Assembly: GCA_022796795.1 (NCBI GenBank)
Contig: JAAWJI010000026.1
Location: 1 to 55,398 of the forward strand
From: Lachnospiraceae bacterium
Lineage (GTDB): Bacteria; Bacillota; Clostridia; Lachnospirales; Lachnospiraceae
Length of the DNA stretch: 55,398 bases
Direction: 5' to 3'
In this document: in pieces, positions 30,870-40,830 of the stretch
Layout of the letters: the number at the start of each line of letters is the position of its first letter
Numbering within the stretch: position 1 is the stretch's first letter
Notes under the pieces: generated by a model
Database searches by the model: none
Told to the model about the DNA's origin: nothing
The model's input: the letters and a program-made list of their open reading frames with translations, nothing else
Position numbers and translations under genes: made by a program

Positions 30870-33509
30870 TTACTTCTGCAGGGAAGCCAGGCGCTCCTGT
30901 ACCTGTGCCATCATCTGGGTATATTTCTCCAGCTTCTCTCTCTCCGCGTCAATTTTGCTCTGGGGCGCCTTGCTCACAAAACGCTCATTGCTCAACATGC
31001 CGTTTACCCGGGCCAGCTCCCCGGTCAGGCGCTCCTCCTCTTTCTTCAGACGCTGAATTTCCTTTTCCATATCCACCAGCTCTGCAAAGGGCATGTAGAT
31101 GGAGGCCTCCGCCACCATGGTTGATACGGCGTCCGGATCAATGCCTGTCTTATCCGCCTGCACCGTCACTTCACTGGCAGAGCCCAGGGTGGCAAAGAAT
31201 ACCCGTCCGTTCTCAAAGATATTCCGCACCGCCTCGTTCTCTGATACCACGTATACGTGAGCCTTCTTGCTGGGAGGCACATTCATGCCGGAACGTACAT
31301 TGCGGATCCCCCGCACCGCCTCCTTGATGGTCTCCACAGCCGTCTCGTCAGCGGCGAAATGATACTCTTGCCGGTACTCGGGCCAGGAAGCGATCATCAC
31401 CGACTCCTCACCGGTCAGGTTGCAGTAAATCTCCTCCGTGATAAAGGGCATAAAGGGATGGAGAAGCTTAAGGGCATTGCCCAGGACAGTCTTTAAGGTC
31501 CACAGAGCCGCCGCCTTGGTGGTATCCTCATCCTTATACAGACGGGGCTTCACCATCTCAATATACCAGTCGCAGAATTCCTCCCAGATAAAATCGTAAA
31601 TCTTCTGCACTGCAATACCCAGCTCAAACTTGTCCATATTGGCCGTCACTTCCTGGGCCACGGTGTTCATCTTGGACAGGATCCACTTGTCGGCGCTGGT
31701 AAGCTTGTCCAAATCAATGGTTTCCGGAATCTGGGCTTTTTCCATATTCATAAGGATAAAGCGGGAGGCATTCCACACCTTGTTGGCAAAATTGCGGCTG
31801 GCCTCCACACGCTCCATGTAGAAGCGCATATCATTCCCCGGCGCGTTTCCCGTCACCAGAGTCAAACGCAGGGCGTCTGCTCCGTACTTGCCGATAATCT
31901 CCAAAGGATCAATGCCGTTCCCCAGAGACTTGCTCATCTTGCGACCCTGGGCATCCCGCACCAGGCCATGGATCAGCACATGGTGGAAGGGGGATTTTCC
32001 CGTCTGCTCATACCCGGAAAATACCATGCGGATCACCCAGAAGAAAATAATATCATAACCGGTCACCAGCACGTCTGTGGGATAAAAGTATTCCAGATCC
32101 TCGGTTTTGTCCGGCCACCCCAGGGTAGAGAAGGGCCACAGGGCCGAGCTAAACCAGGTATCCAGGGTATCCGGATCCTGCGTAAAATGGGTGTGACCGC
32201 ACTTGGGACACGTCTTGGGCATCTCCCGGGCCACCACCAGCTCCCCGCAGGCATCGCAGTAGTAGGCCGGAATCCGATGTCCCCACCACAGCTGCCGGGA
32301 AATGCACCAGTCCCGAATGTTCTCCAGCCAGTGCAGGTAGATTTTGTCAAAGCGCTCCGGTACAAAGGTCAGCTCCCCGTTTTTCACAGCCTCAATGGCT
32401 GGCTTTGCCAGCTCCTCCATACGCACAAACCACTGCTGCTTAATCATTGGCTCCACGGTGGTTCCGCAGCGGTCATGTGTTCCCACGTTGTGGGCATGGG
32501 GAGCCACCTTTACCAGAAAGCCCTGCTCCTCCAGCTCTTTCACAATAAGCTTCCGGGCCTCATAGCGGTCCATTCCCGCATACTTGCCGCCGTTTTCATG
32601 AATGGTGGCGTCGTCATTGAGAATATTGATTTCCTCCAGATTATGCCGTTTTCCCACCTCAAAGTCATTGGGGTCATGGGCTGGGGTCATCTTCACCACA
32701 CCGGTACCAAATTCCTTATCCACATAAGCGTCCGCCACAATGGGAAGCTTTCTTCCCACCAGGGGCAAAATTACTGTTTTTCCAATCAGGTGCTGATACC
32801 GTTCATCCTCCGGGTTTACTGCCAGGCCCGTATCCCCAAGCATGGTCTCCGGTCTTGTGGTGGCGATTTCCACCACGCCGCTTCCATCCTCCAAAGGATA
32901 GTTGATATGCCAGAAATGTCCCTCCTGCTCCTCATGCAAAACCTCCGCGTCAGAGATAGAAGTCTTGCACACCGGACACCAGTTGATGATACGGGACCCC
33001 TTGTAAATATATCCCTTCTCATACAGGCGGATAAACACTTCCAGCACAGCCTTGGAGCAGCCCTCATCCATGGTAAACCGCTCCCGGTCCCAGTCGCAGG
33101 AAGAGCCCAGCTTCTTCAGCTGATTAATAATGGCTCCGCCATACTCCTCCTTCCACTGCCAGGCCCGCTTCAAAAAGCCCTCCCGCCCCAGCTCCTGCTT
33201 GTCAAAGCCTTCCTCCCGCAGCTGATTGGTCACCTTCACCTCTGTGGAAATGGAGGCGTGGTCAGTCCCCGGGATCCACAGGGCATTGTATCCCTGCATG
33301 CGCTTATAGCGAATCAGAATATCCTGCAGGGTCTCATCCAGAGCATGACCCATATGCAGTTTACCCGTTACATTGGGAGGCGGAATCACAATGGTAAAAG
33401 GCTTTTTACTTCTGTCCACCTCTGCGTGAAAATACTTCTTGTTGAGCCAGTTGGCATAAATCCGATCCTCCATTCCCTGAGGATCATAGGTCTTACTCAG
33501 TTCTTTCAT
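30870..33509 (-). CDS. valS: valyl-tRNA synthetase
   Basis: About 879 residues from ATG 33509 (AAAGGAGAG upstream; the ORF could run 30 codons further but this site decides it). Class I synthetase: HIGH-type [22 protein letters not shown]1 editing domain ([17 protein letters not shown]), KMSKS-type [18 protein letters not shown], anticodon-binding domain, and a C-terminal coiled-coil arm ([20 protein letters not shown]). Charges tRNA-Val. Controlled by the T-box leader at 33612-33882. Confidence 0.98.
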   Translation of the reverse strand: MKELSKTYDPQGMEDRIYANWLNKKYFHAEVDRSKKPFTIVIPPPNVTGKLHMGHALDETLQDILIRYKRMQGYNALWIPGTDHASISTEVKVTNQLREEGFDKQELGREGFLKRAWQWKEEYGGAIINQLKKLGSSCDWDRERFTMDEGCSKAVLEVFIRLYEKGYIYKGSRIINWCPVCKTSISDAEVLHEEQEGHFWHINYPLEDGSGVVEIATTRPETMLGDTGLAVNPEDERYQHLIGKTVILPLVGRKLPIVADAYVDKEFGTGVVKMTPAHDPNDFEVGKRHNLEEINILNDDATIHENGGKYAGMDRYEARKLIVKELEEQGFLVKVAPHAHNVGTHDRCGTTVEPMIKQQWFVRMEELAKPAIEAVKNGELTFVPERFDKIYLHWLENIRDWCISRQLWWGHRIPAYYCDACGELVVAREMPKTCPKCGHTHFTQDPDTLDTWFSSALWPFSTLGWPDKTEDLEYFYPTDVLVTGYDIIFFWVIRMVFSGYEQTGKSPFHHVLIHGLVRDAQGRKMSKSLGNGIDPLEIIGKYGADALRLTLVTGNAPGNDMRFYMERVEASRNFANKVWNASRFILMNMEKAQIPETIDLDKLTSADKWILSKMNTVAQEVTANMDKFELGIAVQKIYDFIWEEFCDWYIEMVKPRLYKDEDTTKAAALWTLKTVLGNALKLLHPFMPFITEEIYCNLTGEESVMIASWPEYRQEYHFAADETAVETIKEAVRGIRNVRSGMNVPPSKKAHVYVVSENEAVRNIFENGRVFFATLGSASEVTVQADKTGIDPDAVSTMVAEASIYMPFAELVDMEKEIQRLKKEEERLTGELARVNGMLSNERFVSKAPQSKIDAEREKLEKYTQMMAQVQERLASLQK

Positions 33510-33599
33510 TCGTGTACTCTCCTTTACGTTTACGCGCGCTTTCTTTCTATAGAAAGCGCCTGGACAATCCGGCGTATGAACCCCCATCTCTTTGTTCAC

Positions 33600-33882
33600 C
33601 TAGACTGGGCTTTCATTAAGAAAAGACGCCCTTTCTCAAGAGAAAGGGCGTTGATCTGCGCGGTACCACCTTACTTATATGCAATGCTGCATATATCTTT
33701 CGGGCCCTGTAACGGGGGCAAGACCGGGAACCGCTGTGTCTCCCGCTATGCAGGATCCTTTCTCACGGCTCCGGCTCCAAAGCTACCTTCCACGGGGATT
33801 ACCTCAAATGATCTTTCAGCCAGCGGACCATTCTCTCTGCCAGGTCTTTTCCCATGTACTCCTCTTCTTCTGCGCCTTTTCT
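33600..33882 (-). promoter_or_regulatory. T-box leader (riboswitch) of valS
   Basis: The minus strand carries the invariant T-box TAAGGTGGTACCGCG at about 33659-33673, followed by a terminator. Upstream is a stem I with AGAGAG (GA motif). The phrase GAAGGTAGCTTTGGAGCC gives GTA at 33784-33786 in the specifier position, a valine codon, consistent with valS. Uncharged tRNA-Val binding would favour the antiterminator. 33918-34066 has no recognisable gene. Confidence 0.92.
33626..33651 (-). terminator. T-box terminator hairpin
   Basis: ACGCCCTTTCT (33626-33636) and AGAAAGGGCGT (33641-33651) form an 11-bp stem with a CTTG tetraloop on the minus strand, followed by TCTTTTCTT. The T-box sequence overlaps the region just before it, as expected for mutually exclusive antiterminator pairing. 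Confidence 0.9.
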
Positions 33883-33888
33883 CCTATT

Positions 33889-33917
33889 AATATATTAGTC
33901 TTTTACAGGTTTGTCAA
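33889..33917 (-). promoter_or_regulatory. valS promoter
   Basis: Minus strand TTGACA (33917-33912) and TATATT (33894-33889), 17-base spacer. Expected start near 33882 fits the start of the T-box leader. Confidence 0.8.
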
Positions 33918-34066
33918 GGCCATTTAAACCCTTTAAATCTCTCATCGTTCCTGTTCATACAGAACTTTACACTTGCCTCATGGTTCGTAAGAAAGTGACT
34001 CAGGAATGGACAAATCCATTGGCGCCGCTCCATGTCCTGTAAGGAAAGACGCCTCTGAATAAACGG

Positions 34067-35587
34067 TTATTGGGAAGTTTTCTGCAACGTATACTCATCA
34101 TATACCTGCCAGCTGTCCATCAGGTATGTAGTCAGCTTCAGCGTGGTATCCGTCACATCCACCCGCATCGCCGTTAGTGTCTCCGGCTGTCCCTGCTTGA
34201 CTGCCGCATAGTTGTCCGTCACAGGCTGATAAATGCAGCCGCTGGCTGTTCCCGTGGTCACATACAAGGTTCCGGCAGGGTCCTGAGCCACCGAGCCGCT
34301 TTCATAGTCATATTCCCCCAGGGTCTCGCAGGCCTCGTTCATGATCGCCGTCCGGGTATAGGCGTGATCGTGTCCGCTCAGGTACAGGTCAATCCCTAAA
34401 TTCGCCGCCATATAGGCAAAGGTTCCCTGGTTTCCGGAGCACATGTCCTGATATTTCTGTACGCTGCTGTAGGCTGGGTAATGCTCCAGGATAATCTTCC
34501 AGGTTGCATCCGGATTCACTCCACAGGCCTGCCTTACAAACTCCTCATGGCAATCCTTAGGATATACGGTGTTTGTGTTGAGAACCATAAACAATACATT
34601 CCCATACCGGAACCAGTAATCCCCGTCCGTATCAGCCCAGTTACAGCCGATGTTGGATCGGTTGGGCACATAGTAACGCTCATAGAACCAGGGGCCGCCG
34701 CCGCTGTCCCAGCAGTCCACATCATGATTTCCCACAATGGGAACCAGGGGCATGGTGTAAAGACCCAGATGGTCAAAAAAGCCCTGGTAGTGTTCCGGAT
34801 CGTTGTAGCCTGCCACCTGGTCTCCCAGGTGCACCAGAAACGCCGCATCCGGCATATATTTTGTAATCCGGTTCACCACCTTATCCCAGTTGTCAATGGT
34901 GGTCTGAATATCCTCCGTCTGGGATTGTCCGATCTGGGCGTCCGAGGTCACCACAAAAGAAAAATCCCCGGAAAAATTCTTGGTGGTAAACTGATATTCC
35001 GGCGACCAGCCGTCTCCGTTTCCCACCTTATAGGCGTAGGTGGTCTTCTCCTTTAATCCCGTTACCTTTGCCTTGTTGTAATAAAAGCCAGCCTCTGTGG
35101 CCGATGCCGTTGTCTGGGCGGAAATAGTCTGGGTATCCCCTCCGGACACCTCATAGAGAACCACCTGTCCCTTGGCCCCGCTGGGGGAAAACCAATTGAA
35201 GTTCACCTCTCCCGGACTTCCTCCCTGCTGCATAGTCAGGTATTTGATAGGGGTGGTATTCAGAAGAGGCGCGCTCTCATAATCTGTCACAAAGGACGCC
35301 CTCTGGGCTTCGATCTCCTCATCTCCCGACGCCTGTGCCGGAGGCTCTGGTACCGGTTCCGGCTGTGGTTCTGGTTCCGCCGGAGGCTCCTGGGTCTCCT
35401 CCTCCTGAGGCTCCTGGACGCCCGGATCTGCCTCCGCAGTCTGGTTCATCTCATTTCCCTGCTCCACCGGAGGCGTTGGCTCCTCTTTTCTCTCTTTATA
35501 CTTGAGTGTCCAGGCAAATACCGCCACCAGCATTACCAGAATGACGGAAGTAACTGTAAACCTGACATTCCCTTTTTTCTTTTTCAA
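34067..35587 (-). CDS. secreted purple-acid-phosphatase-like metallophosphoesterase
   Basis: About 506 residues from a TTG at 35587 (GAGGAG upstream). A signal anchor (VTSVILVMLVAVFAWTLKY) precedes a Glu/Pro/Gln-rich linker (to about residue 100). A fibronectin-like N-terminal domain of the purple acid phosphatase type follows (TPIKYLTMQQGGSPGEVNFNW, KTTYAYKVGNGDGWSPEYQF). The calcineurin-like phosphoesterase then carries all metal motifs: VTSDAQIGQ, LGDQVAGYND, VGNHDVD, LEHYPAYSS and LSGHDHAYTR. It would cleave phosphate esters outside the cell; the substrate is unknown. It is monocistronic and lies past the TetR terminator. Confidence 0.9.
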   Translation of the reverse strand: MKKKKGNVRFTVTSVILVMLVAVFAWTLKYKERKEEPTPPVEQGNEMNQTAEADPGVQEPQEEETQEPPAEPEPQPEPVPEPPAQASGDEEIEAQRASFVTDYESAPLLNTTPIKYLTMQQGGSPGEVNFNWFSPSGAKGQVVLYEVSGGDTQTISAQTTASATEAGFYYNKAKVTGLKEKTTYAYKVGNGDGWSPEYQFTTKNFSGDFSFVVTSDAQIGQSQTEDIQTTIDNWDKVVNRITKYMPDAAFLVHLGDQVAGYNDPEHYQGFFDHLGLYTMPLVPIVGNHDVDCWDSGGGPWFYERYYVPNRSNIGCNWADTDGDYWFRYGNVLFMVLNTNTVYPKDCHEEFVRQACGVNPDATWKIILEHYPAYSSVQKYQDMCSGNQGTFAYMAANLGIDLYLSGHDHAYTRTAIMNEACETLGEYDYESGSVAQDPAGTLYVTTGTASGCIYQPVTDNYAAVKQGQPETLTAMRVDVTDTTLKLTTYLMDSWQVYDEYTLQKTSQ

Positions 35588-35765
35588 TATAATCTCCTCT
35601 TTTCTGCTGCGCCAATGCCTGTCCATGCAGGCCCATGGCAGTATCCTCCCTTTAAAATATACGTTCCACTTTAGCACTATATGCAGAATTAATCAAGAAA
35701 ATCCCTGCTTATTTAAGAAAGTTTAAGGAAAGCTTAAAATCTTTACGGCAATAAAACCATTGGAA

Positions 35766-35791
35766 AAAGGGGCCCTTAGCCAGGCCCCTTT
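35766..35791 (-). terminator. terminator of the RND-TetR operon
   Basis: AAAGGGGCC (35766-35774) pairs with GGCCCCTTT (35783-35791); on the minus strand it is followed by T's. It lies 22 bases past the tetR stop. Confidence 0.8.
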
Positions 35792-35812
35792 GAAGCATCA
35801 TCCTTTGCAATA

Positions 35813-36421
35813 TTATGTGGAGAAGCGAAGATCAGACAAAATCCCCTGGTACAGATACCTTCGCATTTCCTGATCCTGCACGTCATGAATCTCCTTTTTC
35901 TTTTCCAGATACATCATATACATAAAAAATCTTGCGATCAGCGTCATGATCCCGATGGTCCGGGGAGGCTCCCGTTCCACCAGCTTCTCCTGTACGGCAG
36001 CCTGGTACAGTTCCGTAAGCACTCTCTGGGGCCCCTGAATTTCATCCTTGCGGCTTTCCACTTCCTGACAGACAGCCTTTCCCAGATCAAAGGAATGTCG
36101 GATCAGCCTGATCAATCCGGAAAAGCTTTGATACTCCTGAGAATATAGGGCCATCCGGCCAAAAATCCCATAGATCTTCTTCTCAAAGGTTTCCTCCTGC
36201 CCTATAATCTCCTCCAGCTCTCCTGTGAGACGGTTGATCTCAAACATGATCGCGCTGGCCACCATATCCTCCTTGCTGGAAAAATACTCGTAAGCGGTTC
36301 CCTTGCCGATCCCGGCCCGCTCTGCGATCTCTGATACGGTAATGCTGTTCAAATCCGCCCCCCCGTCCAGCAAATCCAGCACAGCCTCATACACGGCCAG
36401 GGCTTTTGGTCTCAGCTCCAT
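35813..36421 (-). CDS. TetR/AcrR family repressor of the RND permease
   Basis: 202 residues. N-terminal helix-turn-helix: ITVSEIAERAGIGKGTAYEYFSSKEDMVASA, classic TetR. The C-terminal ligand-binding domain is not assignable. It starts directly at the stop of the RND gene (TAA-ATG) and the promoter of that gene carries a large perfect inverted repeat, so it is probably the repressor of its own operon, relieved by a permease substrate. Confidence 0.9.
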   Translation of the reverse strand: MELRPKALAVYEAVLDLLDGGADLNSITVSEIAERAGIGKGTAYEYFSSKEDMVASAIMFEINRLTGELEEIIGQEETFEKKIYGIFGRMALYSQEYQSFSGLIRLIRHSFDLGKAVCQEVESRKDEIQGPQRVLTELYQAAVQEKLVEREPPRTIGIMTLIARFFMYMMYLEKKKEIHDVQDQEMRRYLYQGILSDLRFST

Positions 36422-39400
36422 TTAAACCGCCTCCTCTTTCGTTTTCTTCTTTCCCCGAATAAACCAGTCATAGATGCAGGGAATCACAAACAGGGTCAGA
36501 AGCGTTCCGTACAACAGGCCGCCGATGGTAACCACCGCCATGGGCCGGGCCATATCGGCTCCCATATCGCTGCTGAATACCATGGTGGACATGGCCAGAA
36601 TGGTGGTCAAAGCTGTCATAAGCACCGGGCGCAGACGGGTTTTCCCCGCCTCTAAAATCGCTTCTTGCTTCTCCATTCCATTCTCCCGCAGCTGGTTCAT
36701 ATAGTCAATCAGCACGATTCCGTTGTTTACAATAATACCGGAAAGCATGACAAAGCCGATCATGGCAATGACGCTGATTTCAAAACCGCCTAAAAACAGA
36801 GCCAGGAATCCTCCTGTAAATGCCAGGGGAATGGTAAACATAATGATAAAGGGCGATAAAAGGGACTGGAACTGGGCCACCATAATCAGGTACATAAAGG
36901 CCACTGCCAGAGCCAGCATTAAGAAAAGCTGCTCCATGGCATCGTTGATTGTCTCATTCTCACCAGTCAGGTGCACGCTGTAGCCCGCAGGCAGGTCATA
37001 ATGATCCAGCATGCGCTGCACCTGTGTGCCCACCAGCCCAATGTTATACCCGTCGGCAATGGAGGCTGTCACACTGATCATACGGCTCTGGGCATCCCTC
37101 TGAATGGATTTCACACCCTCTGTCCGCTCAAAGCGGGCGATTTCGGAAAGGGGCACCTTCTCATAGACTCCGTCCTGTCCCTTCACGGTCAGGATCAGTC
37201 GCTCCACCTTATCCCGAGTCAGCTCCATATCCTCCCCGTTCATAACCATTACATCGTAATCCTTGATCTCCGTGGTCAGAGTCGTGGCGCTGCCAGGATC
37301 CGCAAGCTTGGTGTTCAGCATAGAGAATACCTGTGCCACGGTCAGTCCATGCTCCATGGCCTTATCCCGGTCCACAATGACCCGAAGCTCCCCGGTGGTC
37401 TCCTCTTGTCCGTCGGAAATCTCCGTCAGACCTTCCATTTCCTTCAGCTTTGCCGCCAGATCCGTAGCCAGCTCCTGCAGAGTATCCAGCTCCCGTCCCT
37501 TGACAATAATCTGAATCCCGCTTCCACCCAAGGCAGACATATCCATGCTGGAGGTCTCCACAGTCAGCTCGCAGTCCAGGTCTTCTGTCAGAGCCAGAAT
37601 CTGCCGTCCAATCTCCTCGTTGCTCTCCTTTTTGTCCTCCTTCAGGGTGATATACAGGGACGCGGTATTATCGCTTCCGCCGCCGCCCAGCAGCATCATG
37701 CTGTTGCCGTCGCCGCTCATGGCTCCCACATCCTCAATATCCTCCAGAGTCATGATCCGCCGGATCACCTCGTCTGTCATCTCCCTGGTATCCTCCAGAG
37801 AGGCTCCCCTGGCAAGCTCTACGGATGCGGTAATCTGGGTGCTGTCCATGTCCTCCATAAACGCCGTACCGTTAGAGGCAGCCGCCAGAGCGCTAACCGC
37901 CAGAAGCGCCACTGCTCCCAGTATCACCAGGGGCTTTATCCTGAGGGACACCGACAAAAGCTTCTCATATCCGCCACACAGCGCCCCAAAGAAGCGGCTC
38001 TCCTTCTTCTCCTCCGTGCGGACCAATACCTTGGACGCCATGGCAGGCACCACGGTCATGGCCACAATCAGGCTTGCCAACAGGGAATATCCAATGGTCA
38101 GTCCCATATCTACAAACAGCTGCCGGGTAATTCCCTCTGTAAATACTATGGGTGCAAACACGCAGACCGTGGTCAGAGTGGAGGCCATAATGGCTCCGCC
38201 CACCTCTCTGGCTCCTTCAATAGCCGCTTCCTTCATAGGCACGCCCTCGCTCCGCATACGGTAAATATTCTCGATTACCACAATGGAATTGTCCACCAGC
38301 ATACCAATGCCCAGGGCCAGGCCTGACAAGGAGATAATATTCAGCGTCACACCGCTGAAATACATGCACACCAGAGCTGTCACCAGACTGATGGGAATGG
38401 AACAGGCAATGACAAAAGTGGGCCGCACATCCCGCAGGAACACAATCAGAATCAGGATTGCCAGGGCCGCGCCAAAGAGGATATTGCTGATAATGGAGTC
38501 CATAACCAGATCAATGTAAATTCCCTGGTCCATAAGGGGAATGATCTCCAGATCAGGATTCTCCTCCATCATTTCTGCAAAACGGACATTAAGTTTTTTG
38601 GACACATCTCCTGTGGAATAGCCAGTCTGTTTTTGCAGGCTCAAAAGAACCCCTGGGTTTCCATTGATATTGGTATAGCTCTCCTTGGAATTATCTGTCA
38701 TGAACACGTCCGCCACATCCTTCAGGTAAATGGTGTCCACGTCCTCCATATCCAGATTCATCAAAGGCATATTGGCCAGAGTCTCCACATCCTCCGGCTT
38801 GTCGCCAATGCGGACCAGATACTCGATGCCCTCCTCCGTCACATACCCGCCGGGCATGGAAAAGTTCTGGGCAGCCAGCAGGGATTTCACGGTGTCCACT
38901 GTCAGGATATTGGTCATATCCGCCGCGTTTAGAGCATTTTCCTTTTGCTCTTCCAGCTGCTCCTCGCCGTCTTTCAGCTGCTCCCAGCCGTCGCTTAGCT
39001 GCTTCTGAGCGTCCTTAATCTGATCCCAGGCATCCGTCAGCTGGTCCTGGGCGCTCTCCAGCTGCTCCTTTGCAGATTTCAACTGCTCCTTGGTAATATT
39101 CAGAGTAGCCGAGGCGCTTCCCATCTCCACAGCCGCCAGCATCTCTCCCATATTCAATTCCGTGAGCTGCTGGCTCAAGGTAGCCTGGGCCTCCTCCAGC
39201 TGTACCTTGGCGGCTGTCAGCTCGGTAATGGTCTGATCAATCTCTGCTAACCCTTCCGCTGCCTCGGTGTATCTTTTCTCTACCTCTGCAAGAAGTGCCT
39301 GCAGGTCCTCAATGCTGTCCACCTGGTCCAGCAGCCCACCCAGCAGCTCAGTCACCAGCTCTGCCAAGCCTGCCTCGGCCAGGGAAGCTTTGATCTGCTC

Positions 39401-40447
39401 CATTCCCGCAGCCACCACCGCGTCCCCGGTTCCAGGCGCTTCCTGTTCTGCCGCCTGGGCCTGCTCCAGCAAAGCCGCAAGCATGGTCCGGAATTGATCC
39501 AGGGCGTTTACCGTTTCCTGCAGTGGTCCCCTGGCCGTATTACAGCCCTCCAGCCCAATATTAACCTCCGCCAGCTTACTTGTAATCTCAGCCCTGCCGT
39601 CATTGATCTTGACCTGGGCCTCCGCCAGCTGCCTTGCAGTCTCTTCCTTTTTACTGTTCAGCTCCTTGATGCCGGAACGGATCTCATCCAGACCCTCATC
39701 CAGGTCCGCCTCATTATCCCGCAGCTTCGCCTCATTATCCCGCAGCTCCCTGGTGCTGTCATTCAACTCCTTCTGCCCGTCATTCAGCTCTTTCCTTGCG
39801 TCCTCCAGATCCTGCTCCGCATCCGCAAATTCACTCTCCACAAAGCCGAATACCTGCAGGTTCACCGCGTCGATTTTCTCCTGGCGGATCACCACATGAA
39901 CACGCTCCTCCACCAGTCCGCTGGCAGTCACAGAAGCCACTCCCTCCAGACTTTCCAGCTCCGGAACCAACTGATTATTGGCCAGATCCGTAATCTCTGA
40001 ATTCGTCATGCCTTCCACGCCAATGGCCGCCACCATCACCGGCATCATGTCCGGATTAAGCTTCATAATAATGGGATTTCCCACGGAATCATCCCAATAG
40101 CTCTTGATCTGATCCAGGCTTTCCCGCATCTCCAGGGAAACTGAATCCATATTGGCCGTCTGGGCAAATTCCAGAATTACCATGGAATAATTCTCACTGG
40201 AAATAGAACTGATATTTTCAATATTGCTGACCGTTGCCATGGACTGCTCCACCGGCTTAGTCACCACCATCTCCACAGTCTCCGGGTTCGCTCCCGGATA
40301 TGTAGTCATAATAATCACATAGGGCAGATTAATATTGGGAAACAGATCCGTAGTCATCTTGGTAAATGACACACAGCCCAGAATAATCACCAACACCACT
40401 GCCACCAGTACCGTGTACGGTTTTTTCACGCTGAGTTTCGCAATCAT
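36422..40447 (-). CDS. RND-type efflux permease with a long coiled-coil insertion
   Basis: 1341 residues, about 300 more than a typical AcrB/MexB. N-terminal MIAKLSVKKPYTVLVAVVLV and TKMTTDLFPNINLPYVII (TM1 and entry of the porter domain), two sets of porter subdomains, and TM4 with ALGIGMLVDNSIVVIENIYR (conserved Asp). Between about residues 205 and 510 a predicted coiled coil replaces part of the first extracytoplasmic loop: heptad-rich runs such as DARKELNDGQKELNDSTREL and LKSAKEQLESAQDQLTDAWDQ. No periplasmic-adaptor gene accompanies it, which fits a Gram-positive envelope. It probably exports hydrophobic compounds or lipids. ATG 40447 follows AAGGAGGACAACCG. Confidence 0.9.
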   Translation of the reverse strand: MIAKLSVKKPYTVLVAVVLVIILGCVSFTKMTTDLFPNINLPYVIIMTTYPGANPETVEMVVTKPVEQSMATVSNIENISSISSENYSMVILEFAQTANMDSVSLEMRESLDQIKSYWDDSVGNPIIMKLNPDMMPVMVAAIGVEGMTNSEITDLANNQLVPELESLEGVASVTASGLVEERVHVVIRQEKIDAVNLQVFGFVESEFADAEQDLEDARKELNDGQKELNDSTRELRDNEAKLRDNEADLDEGLDEIRSGIKELNSKKEETARQLAEAQVKINDGRAEITSKLAEVNIGLEGCNTARGPLQETVNALDQFRTMLAALLEQAQAAEQEAPGTGDAVVAAGMEQIKASLAEAGLAELVTELLGGLLDQVDSIEDLQALLAEVEKRYTEAAEGLAEIDQTITELTAAKVQLEEAQATLSQQLTELNMGEMLAAVEMGSASATLNITKEQLKSAKEQLESAQDQLTDAWDQIKDAQKQLSDGWEQLKDGEEQLEEQKENALNAADMTNILTVDTVKSLLAAQNFSMPGGYVTEEGIEYLVRIGDKPEDVETLANMPLMNLDMEDVDTIYLKDVADVFMTDNSKESYTNINGNPGVLLSLQKQTGYSTGDVSKKLNVRFAEMMEENPDLEIIPLMDQGIYIDLVMDSIISNILFGAALAILILIVFLRDVRPTFVIACSIPISLVTALVCMYFSGVTLNIISLSGLALGIGMLVDNSIVVIENIYRMRSEGVPMKEAAIEGAREVGGAIMASTLTTVCVFAPIVFTEGITRQLFVDMGLTIGYSLLASLIVAMTVVPAMASKVLVRTEEKKESRFFGALCGGYEKLLSVSLRIKPLVILGAVALLAVSALAAASNGTAFMEDMDSTQITASVELARGASLEDTREMTDEVIRRIMTLEDIEDVGAMSGDGNSMMLLGGGGSDNTASLYITLKEDKKESNEEIGRQILALTEDLDCELTVETSSMDMSALGGSGIQIIVKGRELDTLQELATDLAAKLKEMEGLTEISDGQEETTGELRVIVDRDKAMEHGLTVAQVFSMLNTKLADPGSATTLTTEIKDYDVMVMNGEDMELTRDKVERLILTVKGQDGVYEKVPLSEIARFERTEGVKSIQRDAQSRMISVTASIADGYNIGLVGTQVQRMLDHYDLPAGYSVHLTGENETINDAMEQLFLMLALAVAFMYLIMVAQFQSLLSPFIIMFTIPLAFTGGFLALFLGGFEISVIAMIGFVMLSGIIVNNGIVLIDYMNQLRENGMEKQEAILEAGKTRLRPVLMTALTTILAMSTMVFSSDMGADMARPMAVVTIGGLLYGTLLTLFVIPCIYDWFIRGKKKTKEEAV

Positions 40448-40479
40448 CGGTTGTCCTCCTTGCCAGACGATATGATGTC

Positions 40480-40513
40480 AAAAACCGTCCGACCAGTCGG
40501 TCGGACGGTTTTT
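40480..40513. promoter_or_regulatory. TetR-type operator of the RND operon
   Basis: Perfect 15-base arms (40480-40494 aaaaaccgtccgacc and 40499-40513 its complement) flank a 4-base AGTC centre. The core GACCAGTCGGTC is typical of AcrR-like operators. It begins right beside the -10 (40514-40519) and covers the transcription start, so binding should block transcription. It could also form a hairpin in RNA. Confidence 0.8.
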
Positions 40514-40542
40514 ATTATAGTACAGAGAAAAAAACATGTCAA
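40514..40542 (-). promoter_or_regulatory. consensus promoter of the RND-TetR operon
   Basis: Minus strand TTGACA (40542-40537), 17 bases, TATAAT (40519-40514): a perfect consensus, followed at once by the operator. Confidence 0.85.
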
Positions 40543-40583
40543 TTCTTGAAAGCATTAAAGTTTTATAAATTTGCCTGTCAGTA

Positions 40584-40611
40584 TTTACTCTAAAAATATT
40601 TATGCTATAAT
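40584..40611 (+). promoter_or_regulatory. candidate promoter of the Rpn-like nuclease gene
   Basis: TTTACT (40584-40589), 16-base spacer, TATAAT (40606-40611), upstream of the 14-codon ORF and the Rpn gene. Confidence 0.5.
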
Positions 40612-40706
40612 TTCTGTTGGAATCTGTTCTTTCATGGATTCTTTTCCAGGCGTTCGCCGACGTTTTCCACTATGTCAGAAAATATCTGTTGAAAGGAGGA
40701 AGGTCT

Positions 40707-40751
40707 ATGGATACAAAATTTGTTCTATTCTTTAACTATTACAAAAGCTAA
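40707..40751 (+). CDS. 14-codon ORF with strong ribosome site, possible leader peptide
   Basis: ATG 40707 follows GAAAGGAGGAAGGTCT and encodes MDTKFVLFFNYYKS before TAA. The Shine-Dalgarno is stronger than that of many genes here. It lies 79 bases upstream of the Rpn gene. It could be a leader peptide or the 5' end left from a decayed gene. Coding status is uncertain. Confidence 0.35.
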   Translation: MDTKFVLFFNYYKS

Positions 40752-40830
40752 CTCTGCGAAAATATGAAAGGCAGCTTCTACAGTACTAGGAAAAATTATA
40801 AGCATGTGTTAGAATAAAGGAGAAATCATA

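Noticed and set aside
31968..33890. 640-codon plus-strand ORF opposite valS
   Set aside because: It lies antisense to a complete valyl-tRNA synthetase and its T-box; no family or ribosome site supports it.
36971..38326. Long plus-strand ORF opposite the RND gene
   Set aside because: It is a shadow of the RND coding strand; His/Gln-rich composition and no ribosome site.
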